Position numbers and translations under genes: made by a program. The notes beneath the pieces are model-generated. The model worked only from the letters and a program-made list of their open reading frames with translations. It ran no database searches and was not told where the DNA came from. From Thelonectria olida (lineage: Eukaryota; Ascomycota; Sordariomycetes; Hypocreales; Nectriaceae), in the NCBI GenBank assembly GCA_020736575.1, contig JAGPYM010000084.1, forward strand, positions 18,826 through 82,825: a stretch of DNA of 64,000 nt, in the 5' to 3' direction. Shown here in pieces: positions 1-9,873 of the stretch; position 1 is the stretch's first letter, and each line of letters starts with the position of its first letter.

Positions 1-1144
1 GGTATAAGCGATGTGCGGTTAGCAATCCACCAGACATGTGCCATGGCGAGATGTCTTTGGGGCACGAGGGAAGCGGTGCCGAACGCTACGGTCGGGACGT
101 ACGGTCACCCGGCGTGCCGGTGAAGCAGTCACAGGTCAACATTTTTCCTGACTAGGAAGGTATCGTGGCGGACGACGATGTTTGGCCGGAAACACGACAA
201 AAAGGAATGTCTAATCTTGGTTCCGAGGGCTTGGACCGACAGACGTGCGAATGGGACTCGGATGTTGCTTAAAAGGCCTTGAGGGACAGGCTCACAAAAA
301 AGAAACGCCAGCCAGCCAGCCATCAATATACTTTATATGCAGTCCGTAGGCGACTTCGGCTCTAGTTGAGTTGGTTACTCCCGAGTCGACCTCCATGATG
401 CCAGCCAAAAGCGTTGACCCCCGCCCGCAGCGGATAACTCCCCACGTCTAAAGAAACCAACCATGCTACCACATCGGCACGGGCAGTTGCCAGGGCCCGA
501 TAAACGCCCACAGCCGAGACTACTCGCTCCGCGCGCCATGCTAAACGCTCCTGATCCAGAATCGCCTGTCAGCCCCAACTCACCTCGGGGCCATTACCTA
601 ACTCGCAAAGCCCCAGACACCGTTCGAGTTGCAGGTTCCCCTGGAGCTTCCCCGCATGTCACCCCTGATCACTGAAAGGACCCTTACTTTTGCTTTTATT
701 GGATCACTGGTAGGTGCGGGCATTGGGCCTTGGAATGCCGGACTCATCGTCGCCAGAACGAACACACCCACCCAACGCAGCTGAGAAGAGCCAGCGCGGC
801 AAAGGAAGATAAAGGGGCAAGGCAAGGTAGATAGAATAAGGCCAGGGCATTCTGCAAAATGGAAGAGAAGAGTGATAGCCTCGAGAAAGGCTGAAAAAAA
901 AACGTGAATTCAGGACTGAAGTCTGAAGGCTGTCTAAGTAGGCTGAGGCACGTTAACCAGATCTTCCTCAGCCTGAGCTTCTGACTTCCTGCTCCCTGAC
1001 ACAGTGTCCACCCCGGATATTCGTAGGGTCGCGAGTTCAGTGAGTGTTCTATCAAACTTCTTCATCAAGACAAGGCTTCGGCTTCGGCATATTTCGGTTT
1101 AAGCAAGAAGAATCTATGTCTAGATCGCGATGCTCCCTTTTAGA
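1..1144. other. No gene recognised (left flank)
   Basis: Base composition is ordinary and there are several short open frames on both strands. None shows a recognisable domain, a plausible splice pattern or family-like residues. The stretch ends at the stop codon of the FAH-family gene, which is read on the minus strand, so it includes that gene's 3' flank. Confidence 0.6.
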
Positions 1145-2212
1145 CTACTTCGCATCCTCTGAAACCATCTTATTCCTGAGACTACCAATGCGAGAGATAG
1201 AAACCTCAACGATATCGCCGTTTTGGAGCCAGGGCTCACCGGCCATTTTAGCCGCAATGCCACTTGGCGTGCCGGTCATGATAACTGTTCCCTTGCGCAA
1301 CGTGGTACCCCGAGAACAGTGGGCGATGATATCTCGGACATTAAATATCATGTCCGAAATCGGGGATTGCTGCCGTATCTCGCCGTTGACCTTGGTAGTC
1401 AGATGCAGAGATTCTGCCGCCGCGACATGGGGTGATAGAATCGTTGGCCCGATGGGGGCGAAGCCGTCGAACGATTTAGCATAGCAAAACTGGCCTCCTG
1501 CCCGAGGTGGCCGTTGCCAGTGGCGGGACGACAGATCATTGCCGGCCGTATAGCCAAGGACGTAATCCAGGGCGTTTTGCGGCTGGATATTCTTTCCGTC
1601 CCTTCCGATGATGATGCATAACTCACCCTACATGTGAGAATTAGCTGAGTCGTCCTAGCCCTACAAGTTACTCGAGCCACGCGTACCTCGTAGTCCAGCA
1701 GATGCGCATCTTGTGGTATTGTAATAGTATGGTATGGACCTGCAAGAGCGTCTGGAGAGCATCAGCGTTCAATTCTCCATTCGAATGACCTCTGGGTCGC
1801 AGGCTCCTACCTGCAGGCTTCATGAAGATGACTGGATTCGAGGGGATTGACATCTTGTTGATTTCTGTAAGCCCATGGTTCACAGGGGTGTGGAAAGCTT
1901 CACTCACTTTGGCCTCGTCGACGTGGGCAGAATAATTTAATCCAATGCAAGTGAAATGGGGCACACACGGCAAGGGCGCCAGGAGCTAAAGCCAGTCAAT
2001 GACTTCAGGTTCTTTGTTCGCCAGAAACTACTACTTACCTTCCTAACAACTGCTGTCTTGCCCGTATCTCGAAGGCGATCAAGGTCATGGCCTAAAACCT
2101 TTACTGTCGAGCCTTCGATGTTGTCCAACGTCCCTGGGGACACGTCTCCATACAACTCGTCTGAATTCGCATCCAGGAATCGGATGAGATTGGTGAAAAC
2201 TGGGACTGACAT
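1145..2212 (-). CDS. FAH-family hydrolase (fumarylacetoacetate hydrolase domain, 280 aa, five exons)
   Basis: Predicted exons are 2212-2039, 1985-1908, 1853-1811, 1751-1687 and 1627-1145. Every join keeps frame and gives 280 aa. The protein has the FAH/FAHD fold signature in order: HFTCIGLNY, NPVIFMKP, LDYEGELCIIIG (metal-binding acidic residues), GYTAGNDLSSRHWQ, then MIFNVRDIIAHCSRGT and GTVIMTGTPSG. The length fits the short FAHD/fumarylpyruvate or acylpyruvate hydrolase branch, not the ~420 aa full-length fumarylacetoacetase of tyrosine breakdown. By family these are cytosolic metal-dependent C-C hydrolases acting on ring-fission products. The start at 2212 (MSVPVF) was chosen because the in-frame extension to 2275 is not family-like. 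It is divergent from the FAD hydroxylase at 2571 and probably shares its promoter. The exact substrate is inferred, perhaps the product of the dioxygenase at 13610-15022. Confidence 0.88.
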
Positions 2213-2570
2213 TGTTGGATGTATGGATTTTGGTGATGGACTCTGGTGGTGAAGCCTGAATCGCTTTCGGGGCACTCTGATATCCGGTCTTATAAGCGTC
2301 GGTAAGACCCGGTGTAATTGCCATCTGCAAAGGTACGCACTAGACTACGCGTGCCGGATGCAAAATCACATTATCGGGCGGACTTCCACAATCCCTTCCG
2401 AATACTTGACCGATGGGGGTAAACCGCGTCTCACATGTCGGCTGGCACAATGCCGGCGGACATCTCGGACCAGGCTCACATATAATGCCCGCTGAGTATC
2501 TAGACCCTCTCTAAGCCCAAAAGGCATGTCTCATGGCTGAACGAGCTTTTTCCAGAAGATAGATTCGAAC
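2213..2570. promoter_or_regulatory. Shared divergent promoter with an imperfect inverted repeat
   Basis: These 358 bp separate the starts of the FAH-family and FAD-hydroxylase genes. A 12-5-12 inverted repeat lies at 2435-2463 (left arm 2435-2446, right arm 2452-2463, 10 of 12 positions paired, arms containing GGC/GCC cores). A TATA-like tataat sits at 2481-2486, about 85 bp before the hydroxylase ATG. The repeat is a candidate binding site for the cluster regulator; this is inference. Confidence 0.5.
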
Positions 2571-4037
2571 ATGGTTGTCTCATTGCTTGCATCCTACAAT
2601 CCAGTATCACAAGACCAGGCGGCACCGCAAAACAAAGGGGCTGCAACCATCGAAATAACGTCGCCGCCCCAGCAGAACCAGCAAGTTAACGAGAAGATGG
2701 CGACAGTGGGCCCAAAAATCCCGCGAGATGGCGTTGAAGCACTCCCAGCGGTGGTCATCGTTGGAGCAGGGCCAGTGGGCCTACTCTTAGCTCTCTTGCT
2801 TGCTCAGAAGGGGATAAGATCTTCCGTGCTGGAGAAAGACGAAGCATTGAACGAGGCTCCCAGAGCAGTTGCCTTCTCTGGCCCAGTCCACCATATCTTT
2901 CAAGAGGTCGGAATATACGACACTATACTGCAAGACGCTGCCCAGACGCCAGGCTTCTGTTGGCGCAAGCTTGCCCAGGACGACGGTCAGGGAGGGAAAA
3001 TGCTGGGGGAGAAACTGGCTGAGTGGCGCCTTGGAGAGCCAAAGGCAGCTGGGACGTACGACCCCGGAAACTATGTTCTCCAGTATCCCCAGGACAAAAT
3101 TGGGCAACTTCTGCTGGATCGAGCTTTGGAGACAAAACTGGCGACTGTGCACTTCGGAGCAGAGCTGCATCGCATCGACCACAACAAAGATGGGGTTGTG
3201 GCCCACGTCAGGTCAAAGAAAGGAGAGTGGGAGGTTCGGGGGCAATATCTCGCCGGGTGCGATGGAGGCCGGTCGGTGGTTCGCCGACTAATGGGGGTCA
3301 AGATGTTCGGACACTCCTGGTCAGAGCGATTCATGACGACCGACATCATACGCACGCCTCCCGTGGTCAAGGAGGTCAATATCGACTACATCGTTGACCC
3401 GGACTACTGGGCCATATCCACGCCGCTTGAGCCTGCCAAGGCAGGGAAGCGCACGCTATGGCGCTACAGCATGGCAATCACAAACGACGACATTTCCGAC
3501 GAGGAGGCGACCCAACCGGAGTTCATCAACGAGATGCTGTTGAGACATGTCGACGGATCCCGTCCGGCAGATTTTAAGGTGCTGAGAGTGAATCTTTACC
3601 GGATGCACCAGCTTCTTGCTAGCACCATGTTCCGCGACCGGTGCTTGCTCGCTGGCGACGCCGCCCACCTCACCAACCCGATCGGCGGCCTGGGTCTCTG
3701 CACTGGTATGTTGGACGCCGATGCGCTCGCGCAGGCCTTCGACCTAGCTCTGAACCGCTACGTCGGCGACCCCAAGCTCCAAGAGGAATGCTTCAGGACT
3801 TACTCGGCTGCGAGACGTCGGGTCTTCCAGACCGTCGTCCATCCCATGAGTTCCGCGGCCAAGACACGTCTTCAGTGTGGAAGCCCGGGCGATATCGCAG
3901 AGGAGGATTGGTACATTCGCACCTTGCGCGGCGGCAACAAAGGTGCCATTGACCAATTGCACGACGGACTCATCAACCACTGGAGATCGAACATTGCGGC
4001 GGAGGTGATGGCTGGTAAGGAAGGGTCAAACGTGTGA
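2571..4037 (+). CDS. FAD-dependent aromatic hydroxylase (PheA/TfdB family)
   Basis: A single uninterrupted frame encodes 488 aa. The class A flavoprotein monooxygenase landmarks are visible: the dinucleotide-binding GAGPVG at residues 65-70, the DG motif in AGCDGGRS at 230-234, and the GD motif in LLAGDAAHLTNP at 359-370. The family uses FAD, NAD(P)H and oxygen to hydroxylate phenolic rings. Resemblance is to the phenol 2-monooxygenase/MhpA-type branch, but the substrate cannot be read from sequence. About 58 residues, rich in Gln and Pro, precede the FAD domain; Met43 is an alternative start. The gene faces away from the FAH-family gene, as expected for co-regulated steps of one ring-degrading route. 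Confidence 0.88.
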   Translation: MVVSLLASYNPVSQDQAAPQNKGAATIEITSPPQQNQQVNEKMATVGPKIPRDGVEALPAVVIVGAGPVGLLLALLLAQKGIRSSVLEKDEALNEAPRAVAFSGPVHHIFQEVGIYDTILQDAAQTPGFCWRKLAQDDGQGGKMLGEKLAEWRLGEPKAAGTYDPGNYVLQYPQDKIGQLLLDRALETKLATVHFGAELHRIDHNKDGVVAHVRSKKGEWEVRGQYLAGCDGGRSVVRRLMGVKMFGHSWSERFMTTDIIRTPPVVKEVNIDYIVDPDYWAISTPLEPAKAGKRTLWRYSMAITNDDISDEEATQPEFINEMLLRHVDGSRPADFKVLRVNLYRMHQLLASTMFRDRCLLAGDAAHLTNPIGGLGLCTGMLDADALAQAFDLALNRYVGDPKLQEECFRTYSAARRRVFQTVVHPMSSAAKTRLQCGSPGDIAEEDWYIRTLRGGNKGAIDQLHDGLINHWRSNIAAEVMAGKEGSNV

Positions 4038-4958
4038 GACACTTCTGTCTCATAGTTATAAAATATAACAATTTGTACAATGAGATATGGTTGGAAAACA
4101 ATCCAGCTGCTCTAGGTATTTAACAGTCTAGCAATGTTCTTAAATCGAAACTTGCCCTCTTGTAACAAGTAGAATTCAACTCCCGTATCTTGACTTCCTG
4201 TGTTACAGACAACGTAGGAACATGAACCTCTGCCCTGTAGTTGGCAGCACCCGCATCGACTGTACTCACCAACTGCGTCTCCTGCTCTGCATTTACAAAA
4301 ACCTAAGGAAAGAGGTAAAAGGGCACGTCGTTCGTGAGCTACAAGGCACTAGTTCAGGGCAAACATTGTGATGTTACTCCTTTGCAGTCGGGCGTAGAAG
4401 ATAACATGTCTCCCGGGGCCGTTGTTGTGGTCCCGATGAGAACTCGGCTACTTAACGCAAAACAGGCGAGTGGCCATTTTACCACTCCATGCCGAGATCT
4501 TGGTGGACTTGCCCCATTCTCTGCGGGCTACTTCACCAAGTACTGGTAATAACACGCAAGATTTCCATTTCTTTTCCAACAAATCTATCTCGGGCTGGCT
4601 TAGCTAAGAAGACACCAAGCACACGGCTGGGATGAACTTCGCCATTCAAAATCGCGAGCATAGAATTATTTGCAAGGGTAGACTGTTTAGAATCGGCATA
4701 CCCCCAATTGCTATTCCTCCGGCATAATTGAGGTCGGATTCGGGAACTGCGGACGACGCGCACGGTTATGCAGTGGCCCCGAGATTATCCCTTCAACGAC
4801 GACATTGCTAACCCCGATTGTGGATGCTATGCAAAGTATTATCAGCAACCAGGAACAAGTCGTGTTGTTCTTAAACTTAACTCTGTAGCTCATTAGCCTA
4901 CACCATCTTCAACGGCTGTCAGCTCTACATCTGTAATCAGGAGACTTTGCCAGCCAAG
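4038..4958. other. Intergenic, no gene recognised
   Basis: This is the 3' flank of the hydroxylase and the promoter side of the short-chain dehydrogenase. Short open frames at 4334-4549 (+) and 4533-4893 (-) have no recognisable family features. Confidence 0.6.
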
Positions 4959-6172
4959 ATGACAGACCAAGCCCCCCGCATTCACAATGAAATTTACCCA
5001 TTTCTTCATCCTTCAAAGTTTAGGAACTCTTTGAAAGGGCAGGTGGTTCTTATCACTGGTATGTCTGTCGAAGCACAACTGTTCCTTGTCAGGAACCCTT
5101 TTTAACGCTTCCCCAGGTGCTATTGGTACCATCGCAAGCGCCATAGCGGAAAGCTTTGCTACTGCTGGTGCTAGTCTCTTCCTGTCCGATATAAGGGACT
5201 CACTGGCAGACTCTACGAAGGAACGTCTTTTGCACCTTGGTGCCGATGCGGTGCATTATTCGCGGTGCGACGTAGGCGAACCAAAAGACTGCGAAGAGCT
5301 GGTGAAACAAGTAAGTCGTGATCAACACTGACCAATGGAGCTTAGGATAACCGATAGCGACAGGTCAATGCTGCGGTAGGAAACGTTGACGTTCTCATCA
5401 ATGGTGCGGGAGTTGTTGGCGTCCGCGTGGTATGTGCCCCGAGTATTGGTTAAACAGCAGAAACTAAGCCGGAAACCCATAGTTTCACAAGCAAGACCCT
5501 TCTCTCTTCTTTCGAGACATGGCTATTAACTTGAATGGCCCGTTAATGCTGATGCGTCTGGTCATGCCCAGCTTCATTGAGAGACGCCGAGGATGCGTCA
5601 TTAATGTTGCTTCAAGGGCAGGTAGCCTCAATGTGCCATTCAACATTAGCTATTCTACCAGCAAAGCAGCTCTGATCCGGTTGACAAGCGCCATCCAGGC
5701 CGAGGTCGACGAAGTTGCGCCATCATCCGACATCCAGCTCTACTCAATCCACCCTGGCGCGGTGCGTTCGGGCATGACTACGGCAGGTCAGTTGACTCAC
5801 TGTTCTTATCAGATCGTGTCCACGGGCAAATACTGACGATGCGTGTAAGTAGATGGCCAGCGGGATGCTGCCCTTGCCGAGTTTCCTCATATCACCTCCC
5901 GCTTCGCGGAATGGAAGAACAAGTTCACCGGCTCGCCGGGCTTGGCTGGCATGGCGTGTGTTGCACTTGCCACAGGCATTGCAAAGGATGTGCTGAGGGG
6001 CAGATACTTTGACGTGGAACAGGATCTAGAGGACATCATCTCTAATGCAGCGTTGTTGAAGGCAGATCCGCTACTGCACACGTTGCACGTCACTTTGCTT
6101 GGATCGCTGGAGCGGGAGGAGGGCGCGGTCGACAGAGAACCAGAGGCGCCTTTTGATTTCCCCGGTTTCTAA
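4959..6172 (+). CDS. Short-chain dehydrogenase/reductase, five exons, 327 aa
   Basis: Predicted exons are 4959-5058, 5117-5310, 5364-5429, 5483-5786 and 5853-6172; the frame is kept throughout. The catalytic set is visible: Ser164 in INVASRAG and Tyr177-Lys181 in YSTSK, with the NGAG motif at the end of beta4 (residues 112-115) and the SIHPGAV loop later. The N-terminal cofactor motif is odd. Instead of TGxxxGxG the spliced product reads TGAIGTIA (residues 33-40), so both later glycines are missing. Enzymes of this family oxidise alcohols or reduce ketones with NAD(P). The C-terminus is longer than in the minimal 250 aa SDR. It lies downstream of the FAD hydroxylase on the same strand and probably belongs to the same cluster; the substrate is unknown. 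Confidence 0.85.
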
Positions 6173-6821
6173 TCGCTACTTCACTCCAGCAAATAGAAAT
6201 CTTAAACAACAAAGATTGCCAATTAAATTTCTAGGCTTCGCGGCAACATGAGACAGTCGAATCCTCTTCGCACCCTGTTTCGTACTGGAGTCTTGGAATT
6301 AGGTCAGGTTCTGAATAAGAGGCCAAGAAGTTGAAGCAGGAACGTGATTGAATAGTATTCGGCTACTGCCGTTGTCCAGCTGCCGAGTGTTGCCGTCCAG
6401 CACTGAGCCATTGCCAACCCTCCATCCCTTCTTCTTACAGACGTATATTCCCAAGGAAGCTAGTTATTGAAATGTTGAGTTAGGGCAGCTTAAGAGAAAG
6501 GTGCGAGCTTATATCCAGTTATACACGGTAAGTTAGGCACAGACTACGGTGAGAGGCATAGATACCCAGAAATTCATTCATCCGTTTCACATCAAGGGTA
6601 TCAATATCGAAAGAAACCTCTTCTGGCTAACTGCTCACTGTTGAGTGGATGGTATTATAGGCACTTATTGGCTTATATCAGCTGAATATCGATACCTGAG
6701 ACCCGCCAATGTATCATATAAGAACCACTTCATTTTCTGGTTTCATATTGCCACCGTAACACCATGTCAGCAAGACCGCCCAGAACTAAGCTGACGACAC
6801 CTCAACTGCAAATATCTCCAT
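6173..6821. other. Convergent intergenic, no gene recognised
   Basis: This is the space between the 3' ends of the dehydrogenase (+) and the P450 (-). It is moderately AT-rich towards 6450-6750. No frame or repeat of note was seen. Confidence 0.6.
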
Positions 6822-8735
6822 TCAAACGGTCCTGCATTCAACTCGAGCTTTGTACGCTGGCTTGACAAACCACCAGCACTTGTTCTCCCACTCCTTATCC
6901 TTTGGCTCAAGATAAAGGTCAAAGTTCGAGACGATTTGGGGAATTGCTTTGGACATTTCCAGGATGCTGATGTTCTTACCAAGGCACGATCGAGGACCAG
7001 CTCCAAACTACAGGAAAAGAAAAGTCAGTCATCGCAACACATGGATATTGCCACTTCAGCAGAATGTCACAATCATGGCATCCGATATCAAGGTGCCACA
7101 TACCGCAAAGGACCCTGCAATCCTAAGGTTCTCGTTACCAGGTTCCAGCCAACGCTCGGGCCGGAACTCGCTCGCGTCCTTGCCGAAGACGTTCTGGTTA
7201 TGGTAGAGGGCCCATGCGTTGACGCCCACCTCGACCTGTCCGAGTTAGACAACAATCAAACCAGCAGCAGTTACCAAGATCCGCCAACCTCCCACCTGGC
7301 GCACATCGAGGATCAAGAGGGAGCTCGAACTTACACCTTCGGGGAAGAACTGGCCCTCGATGACCACGCCACCTTTGGGCACGACGCGAGTCAGTTGTGT
7401 ACCGACTCCTGGATGGAGCCGCAGCGCTTCCTTGATGACCGCTTGCAAGTAGTGCATTTGCTGCGCCTGTTCGAAACTGATAGGGCTCGATACCTTTCCT
7501 GCCTGAGCCGCACCGTCCAGCTCCTCGCGGAGACGACGCAACGTATGTGGGTTGGTATATAGGTAGTAGATAGCCGAACTAAGACTGATGGCCGTGGTGT
7601 CGGAGCCCGCGCCGATATTCACAAACAAGCAGAGCCGAGTCTCTGCATCGGTGGCCTTACCTTGCTCCTGCAACTTTAGCATTTGGCCGATAAAGGTTGC
7701 GTTCATATCGTCTGTGGCGCTTCGAGATGCTTTCTCCTTGTAGCGACGCAATTGCGCGTCCACGAACGACTCCAAGCCGTCCGATACCGACGGCAAGCGC
7801 AGGAGACTGGCGAGGCGTACAATCCATGGGTGCAAACTGGGCACAAGTCCCAACATCGCCGAATAGTGCCAGATGCCATCGAGTTCCCGGCAGGCACCGT
7901 GCAAGTCAGAATTTGACTCCATCATGCCCATGGATGAGCCAACCTAATGTGACCAGGCCATTGTCAGCACGGGGGTTCCAGCTTCCGGGCAGGTGGGTTT
8001 CTGGACTAACGGTGATGACTCCAATCACGTCAAATGCGTAGTACTGGAGGAACTGAGGCACGTCAACGACCTGCCCTTGGCTGGCGAAATCCTGCAGCCT
8101 CTTCTTGAGTATGGATGTCTGGACGTTGACTGCATTCTCGTACGACAGCACAGCCGACATGGTGTAGAGCGAAGCCAACTGCCTCCTCATAGCCGCATGG
8201 CGTCCATTATCCAACTCATTGAGCAGGTTCTTGAACTTAGGCGAGCCGAAAGGATCGTAAAAGTGCGACTTGTGGAACGCATTGCCGATGCGATAGATGA
8301 TCTTGGTAGCTTCTGGGGTGTCGAAGTCGTATCGGTTGGGCGCTATGCGCACGATTGGGCCTGGTCCCAGTTGAGGTTAGTATGGTGTTTTTGGCCGACT
8401 TTCTCGGATGCCTCAGGCCGGGAAGGGGGAAACTTACCGTGCTGTTTATGGGCATCAATAATGACATTATGAACGTCTCCCGTGGAAACCTTCTTCACTT
8501 CCCAGAAGCGCGTTAGCCTCGCAAGGAAGGGCCCCGGGACCTTCCGCAGGCTCGACAGGAAGAAGGTATAGAACAGCCATAGGATCGTGTACGACGCTTG
8601 TCCGACAAGAAGAATATTCAAGAGGGCGGACAAGCTGTGGCTACTATAGAGCTCGCCCAGTTTCGGCCCTAGAGAGTTGACAAGCATGTTGGGAGCGGAC
8701 GAGCGGAAATGGAGGGCGATAATGACAACATCCAA
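6822..8735 (-). CDS. Cytochrome P450, pisatin-demethylase-like, five exons, 524 aa
   Basis: Predicted exons are 8735-8438, 8360-8011, 7943-7335, 7235-7104 and 7007-6822, all joining in frame. The N-terminus has a hydrophobic membrane anchor (around LLNILLVGQASYTILWLFYT) followed by the proline hinge KVPGPFLARL. Later come HGPIVRIAPN, the I-helix oxygen-binding AGSDTT, the K-helix ExxR in KEALR, FRPERW, and the haem loop FGAGPRSCLG with the ligand Cys near residue 471. This is a complete microsomal P450 of the fungal group that includes pisatin demethylase-like enzymes. The likely role is hydroxylation or demethylation of an aromatic substrate in the cluster; the reaction is not determinable here. 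A second in-frame Met lies 15 residues downstream. Confidence 0.9.
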
Positions 8736-9873
8736 TGTCGAGTCGGGATCATCAGCAAGCTTGCGATAGGAATGAATGTATTATTATATCCCTTGTTGCT
8801 GCAATCAAAGCCCGCATGATGATCCCCAGAGCGACTGTTCCGTGGGTGCTCAAGTGCGTTCCAACCACACTGAAGTCGTTACTAGGCGGCGCTACTCGGA
8901 GGGGAGCGCCCTGACACCCGACGGGGCCGCAGCGGCAAAGCGGACCCTCGGCAACACCAGCCACGGGAGCTACATCAAGCACCGACGGGCGGTATGCAGA
9001 AAATAATATGCTCTGGCTCATGTGGTAAGGATCCCCCCGGCTCCGCTAGGTCCGAAATTGACCAGTTTGACAGTCATGCCGGTGGGAAGGGTGGAACCCC
9101 TCTTGCGGGCAAGGACAGTCATGCTGGAAACCTTCCCTTGAGGAGGCCCTTTAGGATGCTGATGCATCGCGCATTCGCTGAAGGCTACTGAGGGGCGGCT
9201 GATCCGCAACGGCTTAGCCCAAGAACGAGAGACTATCCAGACGCTGTGCCGCGACAACGGAATTGCCTTTACAACTATAGCCTGTTTTCAGTCACCCCCA
9301 ACATTCTTAGACCAAAACCTCGCCAACAATTTCATCTGCGCTGGCCTGGCCAATAAGGAGGTTGACGTCATAAGCGATGACGAGAATCTGATTCTATGGA
9401 CGCCTCTACTGGTGGCTGGGAAATCTCCTGTCAACGCACTTCTTCGTCTGGACGAGACAGTGAACAAGATGTGCTTCCTCCTGTGGTGCCGGTTGCCGAA
9501 ACGATGAGCGACGAGCAACTCAAGCAGTTAATCAAGACAGAATGCACCAATTAGGCTCACTCAATAGCGCCGTGGTCTTCGCGAGTCCCGGTCTTGAGAT
9601 CCGACAATCCTTGCCACAGATTTATTCGACAACCTAGTCCCCAATAGGCCTACAGCTCGACTGCACCCCGCACTTCGTGTATTTACCCCACAGTCAAGTC
9701 TTCGCTAGCATTCTAGTAAACCCCGCGCCGAGCCCGTTCACCAACCCGTCTTCCCCTCACAAGACTCTCTTATAGCTAATCCCACCCCTTTTCCCTCGCT
9801 GGACTTTCACTTCTCATCTCAATCTCTACCCTTGGCTTCAACAGCTACCTCGCTGTAGGCACAACACGGCGTC
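8736..9873. other. Divergent intergenic between P450 and regulator, with a decayed gene
   Basis: This is the promoter side of both the P450 (-) and the regulator (+). Its middle (about 9054-9507) holds an NmrA-like relic, described separately. The rest shows no recognisable gene. Confidence 0.55.
9054..9507. pseudogene. NmrA-like (isoflavone-reductase-type) relic with halves in opposite orientation
   Basis: On the minus strand, 9131-9054 reads SSMTVLARKRGSTLPTG followed by MTVKLVNF, which resembles the first beta-alpha-beta unit of NmrA-like proteins. Just upstream, the helix ILKGLLKG is in another frame. On the plus strand, 9163-9507 is open and resembles the C-terminal half of the same family, with NGIAFTTI and VDVISDDENLILWTP, then ALLRLDETVNKMCF matching the family's vLs.peEtaNryvy ending. 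No complete gene can be made. Inversion within a decaying gene explains the arrangement best. Family assignment is by recognition only. Confidence 0.4.
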
